Shown piece after piece: positions 41,923-50,591 of a stretch of 64,000 nt of DNA (the stretch's first letter is position 1; each line of letters begins with the position of its first letter). The stretch spans positions 1 to 64,000 of the forward strand of contig NZ_JAGQDG010000003.1 in assembly GCF_018069865.1 (NCBI RefSeq). The letters run 5' to 3'. The translations under genes were made by a program, and so were the position numbers. Origin of the DNA: Ideonella paludis (GTDB lineage Bacteria; Pseudomonadota; Gammaproteobacteria; Burkholderiales; Burkholderiaceae_C). The notes below the pieces were generated by a model. It did not search any database. It saw only the letters and a list, made by a program, of their open reading frames with translations, and was not told the origin of the DNA.

Positions 41923-42090
41923 TTAACCGCCCTTCTTGGCCCGCTTGCCAGGGTTCTTCTTGCTGCGGGTGTGCGAGCCGCGCTCCAGGCTCACCTTTTG
42001 GCCGTGGCCAGCAGTGAAAGCGACGCCAGTGGGGGCAGCAGGACGGGGAGTGGCTTTGCGGTCAGCTTCGGTAACGATCTTGTTGCCCAT
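41923..42090 (-). CDS. Small basic conserved protein
   Basis: This is a 55-aa protein from ATG 42090 to TAA 41923, with GGAG about seven bases before the start. It begins MGNKIVTEADRKATPRP and ends SKKNPGKRAKKGG, so the C-terminus is strongly basic and probably binds nucleic acid. I believe similar short proteins occur across Burkholderiales, but no function is known to me. It stands alone between the FAD protein and DUF2917 genes. Confidence 0.7.
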   Translation of the reverse strand: MGNKIVTEADRKATPRPAAPTGVAFTAGHGQKVSLERGSHTRSKKNPGKRAKKGG

Positions 42091-42191
42091 GAATGGCTCC
42101 GTTGAACGAGAAAATCAGGCGGAATGCGCCCCAGTGGCGTCATCCAGAACCCTCAATTAGGCCACAAAACTCAAACGGAGGTCCAAAACCG

Positions 42192-42494
42192 CTAGGTCAA
42201 CTGATAGCGCACCTCACACGGGCCGTCGTTTTCAATCACCACCGGCCCGTCGCTGAAGAGCACGCGCGTGTGCCCCGCCGCCACAAAGTGGTCATCCGCA
42301 TCGCCCGGCTCGGTCAGCCACAGCCGGCCTTGCAGCACGGTGACTTGGCGGCCTGCACAGCCGCGCAGTCGCCGCAAGGCGCCGGGGGCCAGTGTGTGCA
42401 CTGGAGTGCTGGGCTGAGCGGCCTTGGGCACGGCGGTGGGGGCCATGGCTGCGGTGGCTGCGGGCGCCGCAAGCGGGGGGAGGGCGGTGTTCAT
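42192..42494 (-). CDS. DUF2917 family protein
   Basis: This is a 100-aa protein starting at ATG 42494. After an Ala/Pro-rich N-terminus it has CAGRQVTVLQGRLWLTEPGDADDHFVAAG and VLFSDGPVVIENDGPCEVRY, the cupin-like DUF2917 pattern of a short beta-barrel. It is divergent from a MocR-type regulator, with palindromic operators between them. That arrangement is common in Burkholderiales and suggests that the regulator controls this gene. Confidence 0.85.
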   Translation of the reverse strand: MNTALPPLAAPAATAAMAPTAVPKAAQPSTPVHTLAPGALRRLRGCAGRQVTVLQGRLWLTEPGDADDHFVAAGHTRVLFSDGPVVIENDGPCEVRYQLT

Positions 42495-42553
42495 GGCCCT
42501 GACGATAGGCAGGCACTGTGCGCCCTGCCAGCCACAGCAGGTGGCCAACTGGC

Positions 42554-42637
42554 CCCATACAGCGCTCGGTTTGCTGGGCCTGTATGGGTCGCTTTGGGCG
42601 TCATCTGTGTTGGTCGGGTTGACGGTGAGCCATACAG
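42554..42637. promoter_or_regulatory. MocR operator sites
   Basis: CCCATACAG (42554-42562) and CTGTATGGG (42580-42588) are perfect inverted 9-base arms with 17 bases between. A third copy, CCATACAG, lies at 42630-42637, ten bases before the regulator start. They sit between the divergent DUF2917 and MocR genes and are the likely autoregulatory sites. Confidence 0.75.
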
Positions 42638-42646
42638 AATCGAGCC

Positions 42647-44104
42647 ATGACCACGCACGACCCGCTTTACCTGCAAATTGCTGAATCGATTGCCGACTCC
42701 ATCCGCGCCGGGGCCTTGGTGCGCGGCGAGCGCCTGCATTCGGTGCGGGACGTGGCGCGCACCCGGGGTGTGTCTATGGCCACGGTGGTGCAGGCCTATC
42801 GCAGCTTGGAAGATGCGCGGCTGATCGAGGCGCGGCCGCGTTCGGGCTACTTTGTGGCGGCCCGGCCCGCGGCCCTGCCCGAGCCCGAGACCTCGCGCCC
42901 GCCCGCCCAGTCGCAGCGGGTGGATGTGGGGGCGCTGGCCGCCACGGTGATGCGCATGGCCCGTGAGCCGGGTGTGGTCTCGTTTGGGGCGGCCTGCCCA
43001 GAGTCGGCCTTGTTTGATGTGGAGCGCGTGCGCCGGGCCATGAACCGTGCGGTCACGCGCCACCGCACCACGCTGTGCCAGTACCCGCATGGCCCGGGGG
43101 ATGAACAACTGCGCCGCGCCATCGCCCGCCATGCCGTGACGCTGGGCTGCGCCGTGGACCCGAGCGATGTGCTGATCACCAGCAGTTGCCTGGAGGCCAT
43201 TTCGCTGTGCCTGCGTGCGGTGTGCGAGCCGGGCGATGTGGTGGCGCTGGAGTCGCCCTGCTACTTTGGTTTTCTGGAGATTCTGGAGAACCTGCACCTG
43301 CGCGCGCTGGAGATCCCCACGCATCCGCGCACCGGCATTTCTTTGGATGCGCTGCAACTGGCCTTTGACACCCAGCCCGTCAAGGCGGTGTTGACGGTGC
43401 CCACGCTGTCCAACCCAGTCGGGGCCTGCATGCCGCTGGCCGACCGCCAACGCTTGGCGCGCATGGTGGCCGAGCGTGGCGTGCCGCTGATCGAGGACGT
43501 GATCTACAACGGCCTGGCCGAGCAAGAAGAGCGCCGCCGCGCCGTGCGCTCTTATGACAGCAGTGGCTTGGTGATGATGTGCGGCTCCTTCAGCAAGACC
43601 ATTGCGCCGGGCCTGCGCCTGGGCTGGCTGGACGCCGGGCGCTGGCGCGACAAGCTGGAGCGGCTCAAGGCGGCCACCGCTGGCGGGCAAGCCACTTTCA
43701 TGGAGCGCGCCATGGCCGACCTGCTGACCCAAACCGGCAATGAGGCCAGCCTGCGCCGCCTGCGCAGCACCATTGCGGCGCGCATGGACGAGGCGCGCGG
43801 CTTGATTGCGCAGCACTTTCCGGCGGGCACACGCGTGACCGACCCGCCGGGCGGCTTCATCCTCTGGCTGGAGCTGCCCAAAGGGCTGGACTCTGTGCTG
43901 CTCTATCAGGCCTGCTTGGCCGAGGGCATTTGCATTGCACCCGGCACCATGTTCAGTGCCACGGATCGCTTTCGGCATTGTGTGCGATTGGGCTTGGGCG
44001 GCCTGTGGGACGACGCGCACCGCCAAGGGCTGCGTCGCGTGGGCCAACTGGCCTGCGCCATGCTGGCGGCAAAGAAGGGCAAAGCGCTGCCGCTGGTGGC
44101 TTGA
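42647..44104 (+). CDS. MocR-type GntR regulator/aminotransferase-like protein
   Basis: This 485-aa transcription factor has an N-terminal GntR winged helix (residues 5-75: YLQIAESIADSIRAGALVRGERL, TRGVSMATVVQAYRSLE) and a type I PLP aminotransferase-like domain. The PLP-binding lysine is in GSFSKTIAPGLRLGW near residue 310, and SNPVGACMPLADRQ precedes it. Such regulators sense PLP or amine ligands. Inverted CCCATACAG sites lie directly upstream. The neighbouring divergent DUF2917 gene is its probable target. Confidence 0.92.
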   Translation: MTTHDPLYLQIAESIADSIRAGALVRGERLHSVRDVARTRGVSMATVVQAYRSLEDARLIEARPRSGYFVAARPAALPEPETSRPPAQSQRVDVGALAATVMRMAREPGVVSFGAACPESALFDVERVRRAMNRAVTRHRTTLCQYPHGPGDEQLRRAIARHAVTLGCAVDPSDVLITSSCLEAISLCLRAVCEPGDVVALESPCYFGFLEILENLHLRALEIPTHPRTGISLDALQLAFDTQPVKAVLTVPTLSNPVGACMPLADRQRLARMVAERGVPLIEDVIYNGLAEQEERRRAVRSYDSSGLVMMCGSFSKTIAPGLRLGWLDAGRWRDKLERLKAATAGGQATFMERAMADLLTQTGNEASLRRLRSTIAARMDEARGLIAQHFPAGTRVTDPPGGFILWLELPKGLDSVLLYQACLAEGICIAPGTMFSATDRFRHCVRLGLGGLWDDAHRQGLRRVGQLACAMLAAKKGKALPLVA

Positions 44105-44159
44105 GCACAGCCTGCGGCTGACACAATGCCGGGCTATGAGTGCCCACGCCGAGATCAAG

Positions 44160-45149
44160 ATGACCAAACCTCTGAGCACGCTTGCCCTGATGTTGACGGC
44201 GCTGTGCGCGGCATCCGCCGTGCAGGCCCAAGTCTTCAAAGAGCCGGCGCTAGAGGCCCTGCTGCTGAACGACAACTACACCGAGCTGGCGCGCGTGGGC
44301 AGCGCTCGGGCGGCCGCCGACCCGAGCGATGAGCAGGCCGTGCTGGCGATGGCCTTGGCGTCCTTGCGCAGCGACGCACCGGCGCAGCGGCAACAAGCGC
44401 TGGCCCGGGCGCAGCAGTGTGTGGAGCGCGCGTCCAAGTCGGCGGCCTGCCATTACGCCTGGGGTGCTGTTTTGGGCGTGCAAGCCATGTCCGAAGGCCT
44501 GATGAAGATGGCAGGCAGCGTGGGCCGCATCAAGGAGGAGCTGCGCACGGCTTCTGCCCTGGAGCCCGCGTGGTTCCCGGCGCGTGGGGCGGTGGTGGAG
44601 TTTTATCTGCAAGCCCCGGGTTTGGTGGGCGGCAGCGTCAGCACCGCCAAAGAGATCGCCCAGGCCGCCCCCAAGCCTGAGCAGGTGACGGCGCTGCAAG
44701 GCCGTTTGGCCCTGCATGACAAGCAGTTCGACCAAGCGCTCAAGGTGCTGGGAACTTTGCAGTTGGACCCCAACACCAGCTTGGCCCGCGACGTGCGCCA
44801 ATGGCAGCTGTCGGCCGCCATGTCTTTGCTGAACGACGGGCACACCGAGCGCGTGCGCCCCACGCTGGAGCGCCTGATGCGCGAGCGCGCCGATGCCCTG
44901 GGCCTGTGGGGCATGGCGCGCTTGCACGCCGTCAGCGGCGCGCATGAGCAAGCCCTGCAATTGCTCGACAAGCTCGCCCCCTTGCCCGGCGCAGACCGCC
45001 TGCCGGTGGACTACCGCCGCGGTGTCTCGCAACAAGCCCTCGGCCAGTTAGAGGCCGCCAAGGCGGCATTCCAGCGCTTTGTGGCCAAGGGCTCATCCGC
45101 CAAGAACTTGGTGGAGGACGCCAAGCAGCGCTTGGACACGCTGCGCTGA
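44160..45149 (+). CDS. Exported TPR-like repeat protein
   Basis: This is a 329-aa protein with a signal peptide ending in VQAQ near residue 24 (start ATG 44160; ATG 44136 is also possible). Repeated helical pairs follow, such as PSDEQAVLAMALASLR, AACHYAWGAVLG, TALQGRLALHDKQFDQAL, GLWGMARLHAVSGAHEQAL and YRRGVSQQALGQLEAAKAAF, spaced like TPR units. It should be periplasmic. Partner proteins are unknown. It converges with a TonB receptor gene and is separated from it by a hairpin. Confidence 0.72.
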   Translation: MTKPLSTLALMLTALCAASAVQAQVFKEPALEALLLNDNYTELARVGSARAAADPSDEQAVLAMALASLRSDAPAQRQQALARAQQCVERASKSAACHYAWGAVLGVQAMSEGLMKMAGSVGRIKEELRTASALEPAWFPARGAVVEFYLQAPGLVGGSVSTAKEIAQAAPKPEQVTALQGRLALHDKQFDQALKVLGTLQLDPNTSLARDVRQWQLSAAMSLLNDGHTERVRPTLERLMRERADALGLWGMARLHAVSGAHEQALQLLDKLAPLPGADRLPVDYRRGVSQQALGQLEAAKAAFQRFVAKGSSAKNLVEDAKQRLDTLR

Positions 45150-45154
45150 GCGCA

Positions 45155-45184
45155 GCCAAGAAAAAGCCGCCCCGAGGGGCGGCT
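45155..45184 (-). terminator. Intrinsic terminator of the large TonB receptor gene
   Basis: On the minus strand AGCCGCCCC and GGGGCGGCT form a 9-bp stem with a two-base loop (45165-45184), followed by CTTTTTCTT. It lies 21 bases after the receptor stop. On the plus strand it lacks a T-run. Confidence 0.82.
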
Positions 45185-45205
45185 GGTGCTGTCGGCCAAT
45201 GGCGC

Positions 45206-47956
45206 TTACTTGAACTGATAGGCCGCAGAGGCGTACCAGAAGCGACCACGCGGGTCGGCGAAGGAGCCCGCAAAGCCTGCTGCATGGGAGCCATAGCTGG
45301 ACGAGGCCACAAACGGCGGCTCGGTGTCCAGCAGGTTGCGCACACCCAGTGTCAGCTTCAGGTTCTTGAAGCCGCTGTAGCCCACCGCCAGGTTCCAGCG
45401 GCTGGTGTCTTTGACGTTGTAGGGCTCACTCACACCCAGGTTCGAATCCACCACTGCGGCGGTTTCGGTCCAGCCGCTGGTGAAGACGTTTTCCAGTGAG
45501 GTGTTCCACGCGCCCCAAGACCAATCAAAGCCCAAGGTGTGCTGCCAGCGTGGCACCGGCGCGTTGACGCCGGTAGACAGTCCAACATAGTCGGCATAGG
45601 GCTGATCTTTGCCGTCTTGTTGCGACCACTTGATGACATACGTGCCGTTCAGGCTCACCCCCACTTTGCCCAGGTCGCCCAGGCCAAAGCCGGTGCGCAC
45701 GTCCAGATCCAGCCCAGACGTCTTCAAGCCGCCGAGGTTTTCAACTGGCGTTTCGATGTAGGAGATGAAGCCTTCGCTGGTGCGCTTAACGCGGTCTTTG
45801 TACCTGGCATAGAGCTCAGGCTTTGACATGATGCCGTCGCCAGAGATCACGCCAATCTGATCCTTCTTCTGGATGTTCCAGTAGTCCAGCGCCACGCTCA
45901 CATTGCGCACCGGCTCCAAGACCATGCCAATCGCGAACTGGCGGCTGGTCTCGGGCTTCAGGTTTTTGTCGCTGGAGAAGCGGACGTTGAACTGCGTCTC
46001 GCACCGAGGATCGTCCTCTTTGCCGACCGGGCATTCAGGGTCGGTGCGCGCGTCGGCCGTGTTGGAGTTGGAGACGGGGCTGTTCACGTCCCACAAGGTC
46101 GGTGCGCGAAAACCGGTGCCCACGCTGGCGCGCAGCAGCAGGTCTTTGCTGGGCTGTACGCGCAAGGCCAAGCGGGGGTTGAAGCTGCCGCCAAAGTCGC
46201 TGTATTTGTCATAGCGCGCGGCTGCGGTCAGCTCCACGCCCTTGGCAAAGGGCATGGACAACTCTGAGTACACCGCATAGATGTTGCGGCTGGCCGTAGT
46301 GGTGGGCACCGAGCCCTCACCACCAATGTGTGAGCCCTTGGAGTACTCGGCGTTCACCGGCCGGTCATTGGCCTTTTCTTGGCGCAGGTCGGTGCCAATC
46401 GCAATGGCCATCGCGCCTCCGTCCATCTTGCCCAGCTCGCGGCTGGCCTTGGCATCAAATGCCAAGGTGGTGCCGGTGGACTTGCGCACGGTGCCGCTCA
46501 GGCCAGCCGCCGCCAGCAAGTCTTTGCCCGCTTGGTCGTTCGGCCCAAAGGGATTGACGTTGCCGGTGCGCAGCGCAGCGAGATAAGGCTCTTCGAGCAG
46601 ATAGCCGCTATAGACCAAAGTGCCACGAGACTGCGCGTAGTTGAGGCCCGCGTCATAGTCCCAGCCTGACAGCACCCCGGTGGCACCCACCACCACGCGG
46701 TACTGCTCGTTCGTGTTGTCGCTCACGCGGTTGCCCACGTCCAGGGAGCGGGTCGCGATCTCGGCAAAGCCGTCGCCGTCCGGGTCCCAGTCGGCGGCGG
46801 TATAGCCCAAGCGGGTCAACAACGCGATCGGAAAGTACTGGCTGGTGGTGGGCATCACCACGTTCGGGTAATTGCCGTCGGCGCGCACCTTCATGGCCGA
46901 GCCGTCAATCGGGGTGGGGGCCACCCGGCCAATGGTGGCATTGCGAGCCATTGAGGCTTCGACAAAGACTTGGTGATCGGCACTGAGGTTGAAGGTGGCT
47001 CGGCCAAACAGGTCCGACTTGGTGCTGTCGGGCAGGTTGTCCAGGAGTGCGGCGTAGATCGCGCGACAACGCAAGACAGGGTCTCCGCTGGGCGTGGTGC
47101 CCGCGCCGGTTTGAACCACGCTGTTCACCGGATCACAGGCCGCCATATTGGCGCCGGGGTTGGTGTAAGCGCCAGGGGTAATGCCCAGGTCCATCAAACG
47201 GCCCGGAAAGGCTCGGAAGGAGGTGGGAGGGAGCGAGCCGGGCACTTCGCTGGCGTGGCGCAAATACAGCCCTTGGTCGACGGCCTGGATACGGGTCTGC
47301 TTTTTGACGTTGCCCGTGACCAAGAAGTTGTAGCCATCTTTGCTCAAGTCGCCTGTACCAAAGGCGAGAGAGGCGCCGGTTTCTTTGCCGCCCACACCAG
47401 CTTCGGTGTCACCGTAGCGCAGCTTGATCTCACCGTTGGTGTAGTCCTTGCGGGTGATGAAGTTGATCACGCCGCCCACGGCATCGGTGCCGTAAATGGC
47501 GGAGGCGCCATCGCGCAGCACTTCAATGCGGTCAATGGCCGCAAAGGGAATGCTGTTCAAGTCCACCGCCACCGAGCCTCCAATCGAGCCAAAGGGGTGA
47601 CCCGCCAAGCGCCGGCCATTCAGCAGCACCAAGGTGGAGTTGGGACCCAGGCCTCGCATATTGGCGTTAGAGGTGGCATAGCCCACGCCTTGGGTGCTGT
47701 CGGAGAGCATGCCGGAGCTCGCTGAGACGCGGCGCAGCACGTCTTCGACATTGGTGGCCCCACTCTTCTCGATCTGCTCACGGTTGATCACCGTCACCGG
47801 CAGGGCGGTTTCAGAAGCCAGTCGCTTGATCGACGAGCCGGTGACCTCAACCCGCTGGGTTTCTGCGGTGGCTTGGGCTTGCGCGCTGCTGCTGAAGGCC
47901 AAGCTGCCGCTGAAGGCCAGCATCAGGCTGGCACAGAGTCGTGTGCGTTGGAACAT
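45206..47956 (-). CDS. Large TonB-dependent receptor
   Basis: This is a 916-aa outer-membrane receptor. A signal peptide ends in AQAQ near residue 29. A TonB-box-like QRVEVTGSSIKRLASE follows, then the plug (LPVTVINREQIEKSGATNVEDVL; LVLLNGRRLAGHPFG; GASAIYGTDAVGGVINFIT), and a long barrel ending WYASAAYQFK. The GSSIKR element and length place it with the large CirA/BtuB-like receptors common in oligotrophic bacteria, which import peptides, glycans or siderophores. The ligand is unknown. A penicillin-acylase-type gene lies upstream on the same strand, with 146 bases between. Confidence 0.92.
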   Translation of the reverse strand: MFQRTRLCASLMLAFSGSLAFSSSAQAQATAETQRVEVTGSSIKRLASETALPVTVINREQIEKSGATNVEDVLRRVSASSGMLSDSTQGVGYATSNANMRGLGPNSTLVLLNGRRLAGHPFGSIGGSVAVDLNSIPFAAIDRIEVLRDGASAIYGTDAVGGVINFITRKDYTNGEIKLRYGDTEAGVGGKETGASLAFGTGDLSKDGYNFLVTGNVKKQTRIQAVDQGLYLRHASEVPGSLPPTSFRAFPGRLMDLGITPGAYTNPGANMAACDPVNSVVQTGAGTTPSGDPVLRCRAIYAALLDNLPDSTKSDLFGRATFNLSADHQVFVEASMARNATIGRVAPTPIDGSAMKVRADGNYPNVVMPTTSQYFPIALLTRLGYTAADWDPDGDGFAEIATRSLDVGNRVSDNTNEQYRVVVGATGVLSGWDYDAGLNYAQSRGTLVYSGYLLEEPYLAALRTGNVNPFGPNDQAGKDLLAAAGLSGTVRKSTGTTLAFDAKASRELGKMDGGAMAIAIGTDLRQEKANDRPVNAEYSKGSHIGGEGSVPTTTASRNIYAVYSELSMPFAKGVELTAAARYDKYSDFGGSFNPRLALRVQPSKDLLLRASVGTGFRAPTLWDVNSPVSNSNTADARTDPECPVGKEDDPRCETQFNVRFSSDKNLKPETSRQFAIGMVLEPVRNVSVALDYWNIQKKDQIGVISGDGIMSKPELYARYKDRVKRTSEGFISYIETPVENLGGLKTSGLDLDVRTGFGLGDLGKVGVSLNGTYVIKWSQQDGKDQPYADYVGLSTGVNAPVPRWQHTLGFDWSWGAWNTSLENVFTSGWTETAAVVDSNLGVSEPYNVKDTSRWNLAVGYSGFKNLKLTLGVRNLLDTEPPFVASSSYGSHAAGFAGSFADPRGRFWYASAAYQFK

Positions 47957-48102
47957 GGGCGTCCTCTCCAGGAAGATTTGATGTACACGCAGGCCTGAGC
48001 GAGAGGCTGGCCTGCATGAAGTGGAAACCCATTCTGGCGCTGGGGGTGATCCGCGCCCTCCGTTTCAACCCTATGTGTTGCGTCAGCGTGTATCGCCGTG
48101 TG

Positions 48103-50460
48103 TCAAGGCCTTTTGAGCGTGAGCGGCGGCGCGATGCGCGCTTGCTCAATGTCTGCACGGTGGAAGGGCAGCACCGGCCATTGCTTGGCCACGTAACGCT
48201 GAAGTTGATCTGTGGCATGCACGGAACCCGGCTCGCTGCTTTGGCCGTAGGTCAGGAGGGCTTGGGCCAGCGGGCCACGTTCGTCAAAAGTGACGGTCTG
48301 CACATAGCTGGTGCCATAGTCGATGCGCAGGCCCTTGGGGCCGATGCCCGGTGCGGCGCGGTCGCCCAGGTTGTTGAGCACGCCTTCGATCTCGTCGCCG
48401 CCATGCAGGCCAATGGGCTGGTCGGTGATGACGGGGCGCTGAACGCTGGCCAGTGGCGCATCCAGGGCAAAGCCGGCATCTTTGACCTTCTTGGCCGCAC
48501 CCGCCAAGGCCTCCCACACCTTGCTGGCCACGGCGTCGTCAGCCATCCTCAAGCCCGTGGGCGTGGCCACAGGCTGGGCGGCGTCAAAAGGAATACGGTG
48601 GACTTGAGGAATGCTGCGCGCGGTGCGCCAAAACTCTCTGAAGAGATGGGCGCCGCGGGCGTCCCCATTGCTGGTCAGGTTCCAGCCCTTCAGCGCCGCG
48701 CAGCCCTCTCTGGCGTCTGCGCTCGCCGGCGGGCTGGCTTGGCAAGCCGCCAGCAGGTCGGGCACCACTTGGGCGCCGATGAAGTTCTGGTTGGCAAAAA
48801 GCTGCTGCTGCACGCTGGCCGGGCTGGCCTTGCCGCGGGCCAGCATCTGCGGTATCTCGCTCAAGCCTGCGCGGGTGCGTGGCCGGTTGACGCTGGCGTC
48901 GCCCACCAAGGGCGAGATGCCCTCAAACTTTTGGGCGGGGTGGCTGTAGAAAAAGCTGTCATTGCTGTTGTGGACCCAGTCGGTGCGCACCGCCAGAGGC
49001 AGGCGGCTGATGGGCGTCAGGCCCGGCACGGCAGAGGTGCTGTCGCGGCGCCAGTCGCAATCGCTGCGGCTGCCATTGAGCACCACCAAGCCAGCGGCCT
49101 TGAACAGCGCGGCTGCCCCTGCGCTGGGCGCGCAGCGCTGGAGTTGGGCGGCGTCGACATCGGGCACCACGCTGGCGTCCGCATACAGGGCTTGGCCATG
49201 GCGGTCGGCGGCAATGGTGTTGACCCAGGGCGTGCCCAAATTGGCCAAGCCTTGGCGCATGTCGGCCACGCTGCTCGCACGGTTCAGCGCCAGCCAGGTG
49301 TCGACCGAGCGGGCGTTGCCGCTGTTGGCATCTTGCAAGGCATAGGCGGTTTGCGCCGTCCAGCCCAGCCGAGCATTGGGCACCACCACCACCGGGCCCC
49401 AGCGGGTGGCCCAGACGGTGTGGGTCTTGGTGGCGAGGCTGCCATCGGCCTGCTTGACCTGAATGCTCAGGCTGCGCGAGCGCATGGCTTCAGGCTTGCC
49501 GTCCACCAGGTATTGCGTGGGCTGGCCCTCGACCAAACTCAGCTCATGCAAGGTAAAGCGCTTGCCGGTGGAGACCGTGTGCGACCAGGCCACATCTTTG
49601 TTGAAGCCGATCTGCACCACCGCGCCGTGGCCGATGGCCGCGCCCATCACATCCAACTGGCCGGGGATGGTCAGGTGCATCTGCCAAAAGCGGTTCACAC
49701 CCACCCAAGGGAAGTGCGGGTTGCCCAGCAGCAAGCCCCGGCCATTGGCGCTGCTGTCTTTGCCAAAGGCCCAGGCGTTGGAGCCGTAAGGCGAGTCGAG
49801 CAGGCCCCGCTCGCGCATTTCAGCGGCGGCCAGCGCCAGCGGCGGCAGGCTTGCGGCCTGGGCTGCTTTGGCTGCTGGGGGCTGCGCCCCCAACATGCCA
49901 TCGGCCAGGGCTGCAATGCCGGCCTGCACACTGCTGATCTCACTGAGGCGACGCATGTCGGCTTCGGTCATCGGCCGCACCCAAGCCTGGCCGGCGCAAG
50001 ACGCCGGCAGCTTCTGGGCATGGTCGGCCAGATAGCGGTTGAAGCCCGCCACATAGCCGCGCACCATGGCTTGGGCTTCAGTGCTGCTGCGGGCCCAGGC
50101 GCGCTCTAGCGCGGCATCGTCCATGTGGGCCGCAATGAAAAAGTCGATTTGTTCATTGGGCAATGCCCGCAAGCCCAGCAGGCCGCGGGCGCTGCCGCCC
50201 AAGAACTTGGAGCGCTCCCCGCGCACCGTCAGCAACTGCTGCGCGGTTTGGCAGACGTTGTCTTGCGCATGGGCATAGGCCACCCCGTAGGCCAAGGTCT
50301 CCATGTCCGGTGCCGTGATGTGGGCCACGCCGTGGGTGGTGCGCTCGATCTGGGCGGTGCGGGCGGCCAAGATGTCGGGAGTGGAGCCGGTGCTGGTGCA
50401 GGCACCCAGCAAGGCGGTGATGCTGCAAAGCAGGGCGGCGGAAGGGGGGAAGCGTGACAT
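48103..50460 (-). CDS. Penicillin acylase-family N-terminal nucleophile hydrolase (lipoprotein)
   Basis: This 785-aa precursor belongs to the Ntn-hydrolase family that includes penicillin G acylase and AHL acylases such as PvdQ. A lipobox LLGAC gives a lipidated Cys near residue 20. The spacer precedes the autocleavage site in LDSPYGSNAWAFG, where the Ser after Gly becomes the N-terminal nucleophile near residue 221. LLLGNPHFPWVGVNRFWQMHL is the conserved start of the beta chain. The substrate could be acyl-homoserine lactones or other amides. It lies upstream of the large TonB receptor on the same strand. Confidence 0.88.
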   Translation of the reverse strand: MSRFPPSAALLCSITALLGACTSTGSTPDILAARTAQIERTTHGVAHITAPDMETLAYGVAYAHAQDNVCQTAQQLLTVRGERSKFLGGSARGLLGLRALPNEQIDFFIAAHMDDAALERAWARSSTEAQAMVRGYVAGFNRYLADHAQKLPASCAGQAWVRPMTEADMRRLSEISSVQAGIAALADGMLGAQPPAAKAAQAASLPPLALAAAEMRERGLLDSPYGSNAWAFGKDSSANGRGLLLGNPHFPWVGVNRFWQMHLTIPGQLDVMGAAIGHGAVVQIGFNKDVAWSHTVSTGKRFTLHELSLVEGQPTQYLVDGKPEAMRSRSLSIQVKQADGSLATKTHTVWATRWGPVVVVPNARLGWTAQTAYALQDANSGNARSVDTWLALNRASSVADMRQGLANLGTPWVNTIAADRHGQALYADASVVPDVDAAQLQRCAPSAGAAALFKAAGLVVLNGSRSDCDWRRDSTSAVPGLTPISRLPLAVRTDWVHNSNDSFFYSHPAQKFEGISPLVGDASVNRPRTRAGLSEIPQMLARGKASPASVQQQLFANQNFIGAQVVPDLLAACQASPPASADAREGCAALKGWNLTSNGDARGAHLFREFWRTARSIPQVHRIPFDAAQPVATPTGLRMADDAVASKVWEALAGAAKKVKDAGFALDAPLASVQRPVITDQPIGLHGGDEIEGVLNNLGDRAAPGIGPKGLRIDYGTSYVQTVTFDERGPLAQALLTYGQSSEPGSVHATDQLQRYVAKQWPVLPFHRADIEQARIAPPLTLKRP

Positions 50461-50591
50461 GCAGGCTCCTGGGTTTGAAGTGATGGCCCCATGTTGCGAC
50501 TTTGGCCACGCTCCCGCCACCGCATCTACCCCAAGCGCTCAAGCCCCTGTGGCGCCGGACGATAAGCCGATGTCCTCTGACATGCCCACTC

